Source: Streptomyces termitum
Lineage (GTDB): Bacteria > Actinomycetota > Actinomycetes > Streptomycetales > Streptomycetaceae
Reading direction: 5' to 3'
DNA length: 64,000 nt
Assembly: GCF_014650175.1 (NCBI RefSeq)
Contig: NZ_BMUL01000004.1
Coordinates: 434,001 to 498,000, forward strand
Shown: positions 18,701 through 26,987 of the stretch, piece by piece
Numbering within the stretch: the stretch's first letter is position 1
How the letters are laid out: every line of letters starts with the position of its first letter
Made by a program: the position numbers and the translations under genes
The notes under the pieces: generated by a model
What the model was told of the DNA's origin: nothing
Database searches by the model: none
What the model saw: only the letters and a program-made list of their open reading frames with translations

Positions 18701-21700
18701 CGGCGCGGAAGCCGCGCACGTGGCCCAGCGGCTCGCCGTCCTCCGCGTAGAGGGCGATGTCGCCGACGAGTTCGTCGTCCGCGCGGCGGGTGACGGTGGC
18801 GTGCGCCCACAGCGGTCGGTCGCCCACCGGGACGGTGCGCACCGCCTCGATGGTGAGCGGCAGCAGCATCCCGCCGCTCCCGGGGCCGTCCGCCGGGTCG
18901 GGGAGGCCGGCCACCAGGAGGGCCTGGAAGCAGGCGTCGAGGAGCGTCGGGTGGACGTGGTGGCCGGCGGCGCCGTCCACGGTCGGGCGGATCAGGGCCA
19001 GGGCCTCGCCGGAGGTCCGCCAGACCTCCGCGATGCCCCGGAACGCAGGGCCGTAGTCGTATCCGAGGGCGCCCAGCGCGCGGTAGCAGCCGGCCGCGTC
19101 GAGGTGCCGGCCGGCCCGCGCCCGGACGGCCTCCGGGTCGAGCGGTGCAGGCCGGTCGGCGGGCGGCCCGGCGCGCACCACGCCGAGGGCGTGCACGGTG
19201 GGGGTGTCGCCGTCGGTGGCCACGGTGAAGGCCGAGGTCCGCGCGGAGAGCGTCACCTGCACGGAGCGGGCGGCGTCCTCGGGCAGGAACAGCGCCTTGC
19301 GCAGCTCGATGTCCCCCAGCTCCGCGTCCGTGCCCCCGGTCAGCGCCCGGAGCGCCTGGTACGCCATCTCGACGTATCCGGCGCCGGGGAAGAGGGCCTG
19401 TCCCTGGATGCGGTGGTCGGCGAGGTAGGGGGCGGTCTCCACGTCGAGCGCGACCTCCCAGGCGGGCTCCGCCGTGGCGAGGCGGCGGCCGAGGAGCGGA
19501 TGGTCGGTCCGGCCGAGCCGCACCTGGGCGACGGGCGCGGGCTCGGTCCAGTACCGGTCCCGCTTCCACGGGTAGCGGGGCGGCGGCACCCGGCGCCCGC
19601 CCGGGTGGAGCGCCGTCCAGTCCACGGCGCAGCCGTGCGCGTACAGCGCGGCGAGCGAGGTGGTGAAGCGCAGGGCCTCGTCCTCGGCGCGGCGCAGCGA
19701 CGGCAGCGCGGTGACGCTCACGGGCCCGTCGGTCCGGGCGGCGGCGCACTCCTTGAGGGAGTGGCCGAGGACCGGGTGGGGGCCGATCTCCAGGAAGGTG
19801 CGGTGCCCGTCGTCGAGGAGGGCGTCGGCGGCCGCCCGGAACCGCACGGTGTCGCGGACGTTGCCCCACCAGTACGCCGCGTCCAGCTCGGGCCCTTCGG
19901 CGCGGCCCTCCCGCCCGGTGAGGTACAGGGGCAGCCGGGCGGGCCGGGGCTCGATCCCGGCCAGCTCCGCCAGCAGCTCGTCCCGGATCTCCTCCATGAC
20001 GGCGCTGTGGTACGGCACCTCCACGTCGAGGAAGCGGACGAACACGCCGTCCGCGCGGGCCGCCTCGGCGTACGCGGCGAGCGCCTCCCGCTCCCCGGCC
20101 AGGGTCAGGGCGCCGGGGCTGTTCACGGCGGCCACGGAGAGCCGGTCGCCGAAGGGCGCGGCGCGCCGCACCGCTTCGGCCTCGGGCAGCCCGACGGCCA
20201 GCATGGTGCCGGTGCCCGCCAGCCGCTGCTGGAGGCGGCTGCGCGCCAGGACGATCCGCACCGCGTCCCGCAGGTCGTAGACCCCGGCCTCGTGGAAGGC
20301 GGCGATCTCGCCGGTGCTGTGCCCGACGATCGCGGAGGGGTGCACCCCGTGGGCGTGCCAGAGGGCGGAAAGGCCCACCTGCACGGCGAAGTTGGCGGGC
20401 TGGGCGAGCCAGGTCTCCGCCATCCGGGAGGTCTCCTCGGGGGCGTTCAGCTCGGTGGTCAGCGACCAGCCGGCCTGGGCGGTGATCTCCCGGTCGACAG
20501 CCTCCACGGCCCGCCGGTAGACGGGCGAGGCCGCGAACAGCTCGCGGCCCATGGCCCACCACTGCGGTCCCATGCCGGTGAAGACCCAGGCGGGTTCGGC
20601 CCGCTGCCCCTCGCGGCGCCTGCCGGACAGGACGCGGGGGTGCTCCTCGCCCCGGGCGCACGCGGCCAGCGCCTCGTCGAGGTCGGCGGCGGACCCGTAC
20701 ACGACGGAGAGGCGGGCGTCGTGGTGCTGCCGGTGGCGGGCGAGCGAGTACGCGAGGTCGGCCGGGGCGACGGGGGAGGGGGCGCCGGGGGCCAGTTCCG
20801 CGCGGACGGCGTCGGCGAGAGCGGGGAGGACCGCGGCGTCGTGGGCGCTGAGCGGGAGCACCCGGAACGGGAGGCCGTCGGCGGCGGCGGGCTCCTCCGG
20901 CACGGACTCCGGCGCGGGCACCCGTGCGGGCTCCGGAGAGGTTTCGGCGGGGCGCGCGGGGGCCTCCTCCAGGAGCACGTGCGCGTTGGTGCCGCCGAAG
21001 CCGAAGGAGTTGACGCCGGCGCGGGCGGGGCCCTCGTGCGCGGGCCAGGGCGTGGGCCGGTCCGGGATCTCGAAGGGCGCGGCGTCCAGGTCGATCGCCG
21101 GGTTGATCCGCTCCAGGTTGATGTGGGGCGGGATCAGCCGGTGTTCGAGGCTGAGCGCCGCCTTGATGAGGCCGGCGATGCCGGCGGCGGACTCGGTGTG
21201 CCCGATGTTCGTCTTGACGGAGCCGACGTAGCACCGGGCGCCGGGCTCGCGGCCGACGGCCAGGGCGGTCGCCAGGGCGTTGGCCTCGATGGGGTCGCCC
21301 ACCGGGGTGGAGGTGCCGTGCGCCTCCACGTACTGGAGGCTGCCCGGGGTGATTCCGGCGCGGGCGCAGACCTGCTCGATGAGCGCGGTCTGCGCCTCGG
21401 CGCTGGGCACGGTGATGCCGTTGGTCCGGCCGTCCTGGTTGACCCCGGTCTCGGTGACGACGGCGTGGATCGGGTCGCCGTCGCGCAGCGCCTCGGAGAG
21501 GAGCTTGAGGACCACGATGCCCACGCCCTCGGCCCGCACGTAGCCGTCGGCGCCCGCGTCGAAGGTCCGGGAGCGGCCCTGCGGCGAGAGGAAGCCGCCC
21601 TTGGTCTCGGCGATCGTGTACTGCGGGGTGAGGTGCAGCAGGGTGCCGCCGGCCAGGGCCAGCGAGCTCTCCCCGCGGCGGAGGCTGTCGCAGGCGAGGT

Positions 21701-22304
21701 GGACGGCGACGAGGGAGGAACTGCACGCGGAGTCGATGGAGAGGCTCGGGCCGCGGAAGTCGAAGCAGTGCGAGAGCCGGTTCGACACCATCGTCATCAT
21801 GGTGCCGGTCGCCGTGTGGGCTTCGAGGGTGTCGAAGCGGAGGTCGGCGAACTGGAGGATCTTGTAGTCGAGGGTGAAGGCCCCGACGAAGACGCCCACG
21901 TCCCGCCCGGCCAGCTCGGCAGGTTTCTGCCCGCCGTCCTCCAGGGCCTCCCAGGCGACCTCCAGGAGCTTGCGCTGCTGGGGGTCCATGGCGTGCGCCT
22001 CGCGGGGGCTGATGCCGAAGAACGCCGGGTCGAACTCGTCGAACCCGTCGATGTAGCCCCCGCGCCCGCCCACCAGCCGGCCCGGTTTGGCCTTGTCGCC
22101 GCTGCCCAGGCTCGCCACGTCGTACCGGTCGGCCGGGGTGGGGGTGATGCAGTCCTTCCCGTCGACCAGGTTGCGCCAGAAGGAACGGTGGTCGTTGGCT
22201 CCGCCGGGGAAGCGGCAGCCGATGCCGATGACGGCGACCTTCTCGGGAGGTGCGGGGGAAGTGGACGGCGGGGACGGCGGGGACGTGCGGGCGTGTGTGG
22301 ACAT
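12720..22304 (-). CDS. ftdB: Iterative hybrid PKS-NRPS, polycyclic tetramate macrolactam synthase (FtdB-like)
   Basis: A 3194-residue megasynthase. Domains in order, residue positions approximate: KS 20-450 (active Cys in DSACSSS near 193), AT 570-870 (Ser in GHSTGE near 662), DH 925-1200 (His in DHRIQGQALFP near 963), KR 1475-1725 (TGAFGALG), ACP 1780-1840 (Ser in HGLDSLL near 1805), C 1865-2310 (HHIVSDA near 2000), A 2330-2840, PCP (Ser in GGSSI near 2890) and TE (Ser in GYSLGG near 3013). There is no ER or MT domain. The A-domain specificity residues read by eye as D-V-G-E-V-V-S-V-D-K, close to the known ornithine code. Such enzymes make two polyene chains iteratively, join both to ornithine, and the TE forms the tetramic acid. 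The ATG at 22304 follows AAGGAAGG. Confidence 0.95.
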   Translation of the reverse strand: MSTHARTSPPSPPSTSPAPPEKVAVIGIGCRFPGGANDHRSFWRNLVDGKDCITPTPADRYDVASLGSGDKAKPGRLVGGRGGYIDGFDEFDPAFFGISPREAHAMDPQQRKLLEVAWEALEDGGQKPAELAGRDVGVFVGAFTLDYKILQFADLRFDTLEAHTATGTMMTMVSNRLSHCFDFRGPSLSIDSACSSSLVAVHLACDSLRRGESSLALAGGTLLHLTPQYTIAETKGGFLSPQGRSRTFDAGADGYVRAEGVGIVVLKLLSEALRDGDPIHAVVTETGVNQDGRTNGITVPSAEAQTALIEQVCARAGITPGSLQYVEAHGTSTPVGDPIEANALATALAVGREPGARCYVGSVKTNIGHTESAAGIAGLIKAALSLEHRLIPPHINLERINPAIDLDAAPFEIPDRPTPWPAHEGPARAGVNSFGFGGTNAHVLLEEAPARPAETSPEPARVPAPESVPEEPAAADGLPFRVLPLSAHDAAVLPALADAVRAELAPGAPSPVAPADLAYSLARHRQHHDARLSVVYGSAADLDEALAACARGEEHPRVLSGRRREGQRAEPAWVFTGMGPQWWAMGRELFAASPVYRRAVEAVDREITAQAGWSLTTELNAPEETSRMAETWLAQPANFAVQVGLSALWHAHGVHPSAIVGHSTGEIAAFHEAGVYDLRDAVRIVLARSRLQQRLAGTGTMLAVGLPEAEAVRRAAPFGDRLSVAAVNSPGALTLAGEREALAAYAEAARADGVFVRFLDVEVPYHSAVMEEIRDELLAELAGIEPRPARLPLYLTGREGRAEGPELDAAYWWGNVRDTVRFRAAADALLDDGHRTFLEIGPHPVLGHSLKECAAARTDGPVSVTALPSLRRAEDEALRFTTSLAALYAHGCAVDWTALHPGGRRVPPPRYPWKRDRYWTEPAPVAQVRLGRTDHPLLGRRLATAEPAWEVALDVETAPYLADHRIQGQALFPGAGYVEMAYQALRALTGGTDAELGDIELRKALFLPEDAARSVQVTLSARTSAFTVATDGDTPTVHALGVVRAGPPADRPAPLDPEAVRARAGRHLDAAGCYRALGALGYDYGPAFRGIAEVWRTSGEALALIRPTVDGAAGHHVHPTLLDACFQALLVAGLPDPADGPGSGGMLLPLTIEAVRTVPVGDRPLWAHATVTRRADDELVGDIALYAEDGEPLGHVRGFRAADVEQVSSTVAVSTIDGWLAELAWTEAPLEEGADAARGDWLLFADRPGGVADRLAALAAADGARCHLVRPGDRYAFDPAGQDSRVVPGDAGDLRRLLADLAGADPDRPAPDTVVHLWNLDLPALEDARREELDAHATRGAYSVIALAQALQDDPRQEAAPAVLHLVTRGAQAAVPGEPVAPLGAPAWGVGRVLRHHELTAHRGKLVDLPLRPATRTAPGADTDTEADAGALFRELLAPDAPGLPQDEVALRDGRRLVSSLVRPEGLTRPFPPRLRPDGAYLVTGAFGALGRLLCRYLVERGARHLILVGRTPLPDRSGWRALAPDSPAAGAVGFVKELEALGAHPVHAALDVSDEEALTRWLAARRDRDAPPVRGVFHLAGHVRDTPVRAMDRAAFGAVLDPKAAGAWLLHHHLRDEPLDHFVLFASVASLLTTTGQTNYAAGNAFLDALAHHRRALGLPALSLDWGPWATGMIEELSLVEHYRAVRGMSSLSPTAGTAVLERVLGQDRAQLLIATVVDWPTFLAWYPSPPPLVRGLAAEAEEAADPAAGGGERGGYLDRFRAAADEEERTALVSGVLTGCAAAVLRTGADRLDPEAGLGAHGLDSLLAMELRARLQAATGVALPVVALLSGTPLRELAAQLGEATRELAARAAGPGTGAEVEVYEDASRHPLTQNQKALWFLKQLHPDGFAYNIGGAVEVRTAIDPELMAAAVRTLVARHPVLRANFVMEDGRPVQVVSEDVEPDLRVFDVEGREWEEIRALIVEEYRRPYDLARDRLMRFRLFRRGPDRWVLMKAVHHIVSDAISTFTFIEELLALYEGMRAGRPVELPPVRGRYVDFLNRQNLFLASPEADRMLEYWRGALPAEVPPLALPTDGPRPAVQSHNGASEFFVLDEELSARVHALAREHDVTVFMVLLSAYYLLLHRYSGQDDLVVGSPVTGRTDGDLASVYGYFVNPLPLYASLAGDPTVAELLAQVRGTVLGGIDHQEYPFVLLVEKLGLQHDPSRSAVFQAMFILLAHKVSSQQYGYHLDYIELPEEEGQFDLTLSAYEDESEHRFHCVLKYNTDLFRPETAARLARHYRNLLDALTRAPGAGPVADLELLGEEERHELLHGPAARGPVLAPEPPVHELFARAAARTPGAVAVTVPAPAEGGDARRLTYAELERASAVLAGRLRARGAGGGVVAVCLPKSPELIVALLAVLRAGAAYLPLDPDHPAERLAFMAGNASARLVLTDPAGAERLDVPGAVFLTDVLAGEAGVPAASGEESGVPAGGGDVPVAAEDLAYVVHTSGSTGRPKAVEVSHGALSALCAAWREEYGPDGEPGVHLQMAGVSFDVFTGDLVRALTSGGRLVLADRDLLLDPARLYGVMAAEGVDRAEFVPAVARALMAHCEEGGHRLDFMRLVIVGSDTWKVAEYDRLRGLCAPDARVVNSYGLTEATVDSACFDGPTTGLDPNGAVPVGAPLPNCVLHVLDARMRPVPPGVTGELWAGGAGLARGYAGDPEQTGRRFLTLALDPGPGAVPERLYRTGDLARRDAGGRLHLLGRADAQIKLRGHRIEPGEIESLLTALPEVAEAYALVRTDPGGEPALCAYVVPAAGAEPDPRVLRRHLAAHLPTYLIPSFLETVGALPLTPNGKVDPKALPAPRAQAVREDHEPPVTLYEERVAAHWREVIGLDRVGLHSDFFESGGSSITLIALIHRLQKEFGIAIPVGLLFKVTTLHGMARTVESIVTGRVSGNLSHLSFNTGEGPLLFCFPPAGGHGLVYRHFAAHLRPYELIAFNHVDGDKGVRYADLVESLRPEGPCLLLGYSLGGNLAFEVAKRLEERGREVAHVVIMDSYRIEEEYGISDEHAEAFEHELRDHLRRHTHSETVTAQTLEQARDYLEYCGRTPNHGAVAAPVTVIADEAKAALYGAGRRGSWHTASTGLSRVVRGAGLHAEMLDEKPAGRNAALVRSALTDEALTGGAFTGGTASGEAAVHGTSTDGAADDA

Positions 22305-22420
22305 GAGCCTTCCTTGAGGGCCGCGGAGCAGGCGCGCGTGAGCGGGCGCGCGCCGTACGGACGAGAGCGGGAGGGGAGAGAGGGGAAAGGGGAAACGGGG
22401 AGCGGGGAGCGGGGGTCCGG

Positions 22421-23275
22421 TCACCCGGCGGAGCGGCGCCAGGGGTGGACGAGGGTGGTGAGGATGCGCCCGGTGGCCGGGAAGGAGCGGGGGTCGGTCA
22501 GGCCGACCGCCGCCGGTTCGCGGCCGGGACGCCAGGTGAAGGTGCCGAAGACCCTGTCCCACAGGGACAGGTCGGAGCTGTAGTGGCCGGCCTCGGACAG
22601 GTCCGTGCTGTGGTGCAGCCGGTGCTGTTCGGGACCGGCGAGGACGTGGTTGAGGGGCCCGAGCCGGACGCGGATGTCGGCGTGCACGAAGTACCCCTGG
22701 GCCACGACGAAGAGGCCCACGGCGAACACCGCGCGCTCGGAGAAGCCGATCAGCGCGAGGGCGAGCTGGACGAACCCCTGGGAGATGAGCACGTCGGCCA
22801 CGTGGTTGACGCCGTTGTTGGCGACGTTGACCTTCTCCGGGACGTGGTGCACGCCGTGCAGCCGCCACAGCCAGGGGTAGGTGTGGCCGGCCCGGTGCAC
22901 CGCGTAGCTGGCGAGCGAGCCGACCAGCAGCGCCAGCGGGATCTCGGCCCACAGGGGGAAGAGCGGCCGGGGGTCGGCCAGCGCGCCGACGCCGAGCATC
23001 ACCAGGTTCTGCCCGAGCGCGCCGCCGGTGGCGGTGAGGACGTAGTAGACGGCGTAGTACCCCCACTCCCGCCGGTTCGGCCGCCACGCGGGGTCGTACG
23101 GGATCAGGAACTCCAGCCCCACGAGGAGGCCGAGCACCGTGAACTGGAAGAGGAAGACGGCCGTGCCCGGGTCCCAGCCGCGCCACTGGGTGAGGGCGAA
23201 GACGGTGCCGGTGGCGAGCAGCAGGGCCGGCTGCACGGCGACGGTGAGCGCGTCTCGCGCGGATGGCCGGGGCAT
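22421..23275 (-). CDS. ftdA: Sterol desaturase/fatty acid hydroxylase superfamily protein (FtdA-like)
   Basis: A 284-residue integral membrane di-iron hydroxylase. The histidine clusters HRAGH, HGVHH and HRLHH (HxxxH, HxxHH, HxxHH) are intact and lie between hydrophobic helices. The start at 23275 is well supported by AAGGAGG. In PTM clusters the homologous protein (frontalamide FtdA, HSAF SD) is the hallmark first gene and hydroxylates the ornithine-derived part of the macrolactam. It is the first gene of the minus-strand operon, 116 bp before ftdB, with a purine-rich spacer. Confidence 0.92.
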   Translation of the reverse strand: MPRPSARDALTVAVQPALLLATGTVFALTQWRGWDPGTAVFLFQFTVLGLLVGLEFLIPYDPAWRPNRREWGYYAVYYVLTATGGALGQNLVMLGVGALADPRPLFPLWAEIPLALLVGSLASYAVHRAGHTYPWLWRLHGVHHVPEKVNVANNGVNHVADVLISQGFVQLALALIGFSERAVFAVGLFVVAQGYFVHADIRVRLGPLNHVLAGPEQHRLHHSTDLSEAGHYSSDLSLWDRVFGTFTWRPGREPAAVGLTDPRSFPATGRILTTLVHPWRRSAG

Positions 23276-23674
23276 GTCGTTCCTCCTTCGCAGGCATGAC
23301 GGGCTTCACGGGTCTTCATGGGCTTCACGGGTTCTCACGGGCAGGACGAGAACGCGGGAGCGTGCGGGAGCACGGGGGGAGGGGCGAGGGGGTGGATGAG
23401 AGCGCTCCCAGCCATGGCGCGAACGGGGGCGTGATCACCAGTATGGAGCCACGAGATTACGGACAGCAACCGGTTGCCCCCCGGCGCGCGGTGCAGCGGG
23501 CGCTCGTTCCGCGCTCCCCGCGCGCCCCTGGCTCACCACCGGAGATCATCTCAACTTCGCATAATTCCTGGTGGGTTGAGTGATCGGGAGAGTGAAACGA
23601 TTCTTCGTGGCAGTTTCCCGGGAAAGGTCTGGCGAGGGTTCGCCAAAAGCTGCGGTGTCACTGTCCGTATGCGA
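23276..23674 (-). promoter_or_regulatory. Upstream region of the PTM operon
   Basis: This 399-bp stretch between pspAB and ftdA has no gene. It is less GC-rich than its surroundings around 23540-23640, which suits a promoter for ftdA, and contains a 12-bp palindrome TTTCCCGGGAAA at 23614-23625. No -35/-10 pair was fixed with confidence. Confidence 0.55.
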
Positions 23675-24343
23675 TCATGCGCCGCTGTCCGGACGGAGGC
23701 CCGGCGCGTCCCAGACCGGGAACCAGCGCTCCAGGTCCGGTTCCATCGCGAGGTCGTCCGCGAGGAGGCCCCGCACCTGGAGTTCGAGGGCGCCGTCACG
23801 GGTCTCGGCACGGTCCGAGAGCGGGGCGAAGGGGTAGAAGGTGCCGCGCTTGTAGAGGTACACGAGGGCGAGCTCACGAGCCCCCGCCCCCGCCTCTGCC
23901 CCCGTGCCCGTTCCCGCTCCTGCCTCCGCTCCCAGCTCCGTCCCCGTCTCCGGGTCCCGGAAAGCGGTCAGGGAGCAGAGCAGGTTCGGGCCGAAGCCGG
24001 CCTCCTCCAGGAGCGAGTTCACCGCGTGCAGGTCGTTGACCAGAGTGATCAGGTCGTCGGCGGGGCGCCGGACGGTGATCCAGGTGTAGCCGTACGCGTC
24101 CGGGACGTACGCCACGGGAGGCGGGCCCGGGGCCGCCCCGGTGCCGAGGAGGTCCCGTATCTCCTCCTTCAGGCGCGCGAAGGCGCCGCCCTCCACCGCC
24201 GCGAAGCACACCGAGCCCGTCCCCGCCGGGGTGAGGCCCGTGCCCGCCTGGAGGGTGAGCGCGGCGGCCGGGAGGCCGAAGAGGCGGTCCAGGTCGGGCC
24301 GCACCGGGCGGCTGCGCCCCAGGATGCTGTCGAGGAGGCCCAT
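23675..24343 (-). CDS. pspAB: PspA-associated protein PspAB
   Basis: A 222-residue soluble protein that begins MGLLDSILGRSRPVRPDLDR and contains the PDAYGYTW and LVNDLHAVNSLLEEAGFG segments of the actinobacterial PspAB family. These proteins accompany the phage-shock/envelope-stress protein PspA, and pspAB is normally adjacent to htpX, as here (5 bp downstream of it). The central region has a low-complexity run of Gly/Ala/Thr/Glu (ETGTELGAEAGAGTGTG) that is probably a lineage-specific insertion. Molecular function is unknown; association with membrane stress is established from family context. Confidence 0.85.
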   Translation of the reverse strand: MGLLDSILGRSRPVRPDLDRLFGLPAAALTLQAGTGLTPAGTGSVCFAAVEGGAFARLKEEIRDLLGTGAAPGPPPVAYVPDAYGYTWITVRRPADDLITLVNDLHAVNSLLEEAGFGPNLLCSLTAFRDPETGTELGAEAGAGTGTGAEAGAGARELALVYLYKRGTFYPFAPLSDRAETRDGALELQVRGLLADDLAMEPDLERWFPVWDAPGLRPDSGA

Positions 24344-24347
24344 GCCG

Positions 24348-25265
24348 TCACTCCTCGCCGAGCCGCGCCGAGATCCGCGCGAGCTGGTCGAGGCGCTGTT
24401 CCAGGGTGGGGTGGGTGGAGAGCAGCCGGCCCAGGCTCTCCTTGGAGGAGAAGGCGGGGGCGAACCAGAAGGCGTTGTACGGCTCCGCCTTGCGCAGGTC
24501 CTTCCCCGGGATCCGGGCCATCTCGCCGCTCACCTTGGTGAGCGCGGCGGCCAGCGTCGACGGGCGGCCGGTGAGGAGCGCGGCGGCGCGGTCGGCGGCC
24601 AGTTCGCGGTAGCGGGACAGCACCCGGGTGAGGAGGAAGCTGACGATGTAGACGGCGGCGCTGACGACGGGGACGAGGATCACGGCGGCGCCCATCGTGC
24701 TGTCCCGGCTGCGCCCGAGGCCGCTGTAGAGCACGACCCGCGTCATCAGCCCGGCGAGGACGCCGAGGAAGGAGGCGATGGTCATGACCGCGACGTCCCG
24801 GTGCGCCACGTGCGCCATCTCGTGCGCGAGGACGCCCTCCAGCTCGTCCGGTTCCAGCCGCCGCAGCAGTCCGGTGGTGACGCAGACCAGCGCGGTCCGC
24901 TCGCCCCGGCCGGTGGCGAAGGCGTTCGGCACGTCGCTCTCGGCGATCGCCACCTTCGGTTTCGGCATGTCGGCCAGCGCGCAGATCCGGTCCACGGTGC
25001 CGTGCAGCTCCGGCGCCTGCTCGCGGGACACCTCGCGCGCGCCCATCCCCAGTGCGGCGATCCGGTCGCTGAACCAGAACTGCCCGACGAACAGCGCGCC
25101 CGCGATCAGCAGGATGACGGGCCAGGAACCGCGCAGCAGCACCAGCAGGACGCCGACGAAGACCACGTACAGCAGCCCGATCAGGAACATCGTCGTCGCC
25201 ATGCGGGCCGCGAGTCCCCGGTCGGGGGCGTAGCGCGAGCGGGACGACGGCCGGGTCCTGGTCAT
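24348..25265 (-). CDS. htpX: Membrane zinc metalloprotease HtpX
   Basis: An M48-family protease of 305 residues. The zinc site HEMAHVAHRD (HExxH) is followed by a third ligand region DRAAALL, and there are two N-terminal transmembrane helices (MFLIGLLYVVFVGVLLVLL and the next) plus two helices after the active site. HtpX degrades misfolded membrane proteins during envelope stress. It is the first gene of a two-gene operon with pspAB, and diverges from the MFS gene at 25731. Confidence 0.94.
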   Translation of the reverse strand: MTRTRPSSRSRYAPDRGLAARMATTMFLIGLLYVVFVGVLLVLLRGSWPVILLIAGALFVGQFWFSDRIAALGMGAREVSREQAPELHGTVDRICALADMPKPKVAIAESDVPNAFATGRGERTALVCVTTGLLRRLEPDELEGVLAHEMAHVAHRDVAVMTIASFLGVLAGLMTRVVLYSGLGRSRDSTMGAAVILVPVVSAAVYIVSFLLTRVLSRYRELAADRAAALLTGRPSTLAAALTKVSGEMARIPGKDLRKAEPYNAFWFAPAFSSKESLGRLLSTHPTLEQRLDQLARISARLGEE

Positions 25266-25730
25266 GCGCGCACCCTCTTCCCACGCGTGGGCGGGACCGG
25301 CTTCCCGCTCCCTCCTGCCAGTGTGCGCCTCCGTGCGGCGGAACGGGCATCCGGGGCATACGGCGCCCTCTCGCCCCTTCCGTGCGCTCCGGGACGGCGG
25401 CGTACCGAATCGGCCACTCCCCGGGGAGGCCCTCGGTGTGAGATCCGGCGCGCGATCCGGTGTACAGGCCGGTGAAGTGGCCCCGGGGTGACCATCTGAC
25501 GGCTTTTCGAACTCGTGGGCGATCGGCCCTTCCCGTAAGGGCTTGGCCGGTTATCATCCTCCAGTGGATCATGCCCATCGCGAACCCTGACGACCCCCGG
25601 GGCGGGCATCGCCTCCACGGGCGCCCACGGTCGAGACCGCGTCCGCTCCCGGCCCCGACGCCCACCGGCACGGGCCGGCCGCCCCCGACCGGGGTGCCGC
25701 CGTCCCCGTCCCCGTGCTTCGGAGTCCCGC
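25266..25730. promoter_or_regulatory. Divergent intergenic region between htpX and MFS gene
   Basis: A 465-bp region without a convincing gene. It must carry the htpX promoter on the minus strand and that of the MFS gene on the plus strand. A small hairpin GCCCTT/AAGGGC occurs near 25526-25542 and a -10-like TATCAT just after it near 25552; both are weak. Confidence 0.45.
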
Positions 25731-26981
25731 ATGTCCGCATCGTCCGCCGTCTCGTCCCCGCACCGGGGCACCGCCCCCGCCGGGCGCCTCCCGGCCGTCC
25801 TCCTCATGGTGGGCAGCTGCCTGCCCGTCCTCGGCGCGGTGCTCCTCGCCCCCGTGCTGCCCCGCATCCAGGACCACTTCGCGCACGTGCCGGGCAGCGA
25901 GGCGCTGGTCCCCGTCATGCTGACGATCCCGGCGCTCTCCCTCGCCCTGCTCGCGCCCTTCGCCGGTGTGATCGTCGACCGGCTCGGCCGTAAGCGGCTG
26001 CTCATAGCCGCCACCGCGCTCTACGCGGTGTTCGGGACCGCGCCGCTGTGGCTGGACTCGCTCCCCGCCATCATCGCCAGCCGCGTTCTCGTCGGCATCA
26101 CCGAGGCGGCCATCATGACCGCCTGCACCACGCTCATCGGCGACTACTACAGCGGCGAGCTCCGCGACCGCTACCTCGCCCTCCAGACCATGTGCGCCGC
26201 GATCTCCGCGACCCTCTTCTTCGTCGTCGGCGGCGCGCTCGGCGCGGCCGACTGGCGCGCCCCGTTCTGGCTGTACGCGGTCGGCCTGCTCATCGCCCCG
26301 GTCATGGCCCGCGCCCTGCCGGCCCCGAGCTCCCCGCACGGGGAGGCGCCCGGGGAGCCGGAGGCCGTACGGCGGCCCTTCCCGATCCGCCGGATGGCCG
26401 GGGTCTGCCTGATCACCGTCTTCGGCGCCGCCGTCTTCTACACCGTGCCGGTGGAGATGGCCTACCTCCTCGACGACGTGGGCGTCGAGTCCACCGGCGT
26501 CATCGGCGCCGTCACCGCCGGTGCCAGCGCGGCCACCGTCCTCGGCTCCGTCCTCTTCACCCGCGTCCCCCAGCGGCTGCGGCACCACCTGCCCGCGCTC
26601 TTCGCGCTCTGCGCCGCCGGGTTCCTGATCATGGGCCTCGCCGACGGGCTGCCGCTCCTGGTGGTCGGCGCCGTCGTCAACTGCGTCGGCACCGGTCTGC
26701 TGCTGCCGTCGCTGGTCACCCGCGCCATGGGCCGCCTCGCCTTCGCCGACCGGGGGCGCGGCATGGGCCTGTGGACCGCGTCCTTCTTCCTCGGCCAGTT
26801 CCTCTGCCCGCTGGTGCTGCTCGCGGCCAAGGGAGCGGTCGGCGGCCTCGCCACCGCCGTCGCCTTCTTCGGCGTCGCCACGGCCCTCCTCGGCGCCGCG
26901 CTCCTGCCGTCCCACCGGGCCCCCGCCCCGGCGGCCGACGCCCCCGCGAAGACCGAGCCGGAGCCCGAGCCCGCCTCCTGA
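25731..26981 (+). CDS. MFS transporter
   Basis: A 416-residue major facilitator with about twelve hydrophobic stretches. The loop between helices 2 and 3 is GVIVDRLGRKRLLI, the canonical motif A (G-x-x-x-D-R-x-G-R-[KR]), and the start has GGAG seven bases ahead of ATG 25731. The C-terminus is a short acidic/proline tail. The substrate is not apparent. It stands alone and ends in a strong bidirectional terminator. Confidence 0.9.
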   Translation: MSASSAVSSPHRGTAPAGRLPAVLLMVGSCLPVLGAVLLAPVLPRIQDHFAHVPGSEALVPVMLTIPALSLALLAPFAGVIVDRLGRKRLLIAATALYAVFGTAPLWLDSLPAIIASRVLVGITEAAIMTACTTLIGDYYSGELRDRYLALQTMCAAISATLFFVVGGALGAADWRAPFWLYAVGLLIAPVMARALPAPSSPHGEAPGEPEAVRRPFPIRRMAGVCLITVFGAAVFYTVPVEMAYLLDDVGVESTGVIGAVTAGASAATVLGSVLFTRVPQRLRHHLPALFALCAAGFLIMGLADGLPLLVVGAVVNCVGTGLLLPSLVTRAMGRLAFADRGRGMGLWTASFFLGQFLCPLVLLAAKGAVGGLATAVAFFGVATALLGAALLPSHRAPAPAADAPAKTEPEPEPAS

Positions 26982-26987
26982 CCGGTT

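Noticed and set aside
15609..22583. A 2324-residue open frame on the plus strand opposite the PKS-NRPS
   Set aside because: It is the antisense of ftdB, with Gly/Arg/Val-rich composition and no domain; high GC makes such shadows common.
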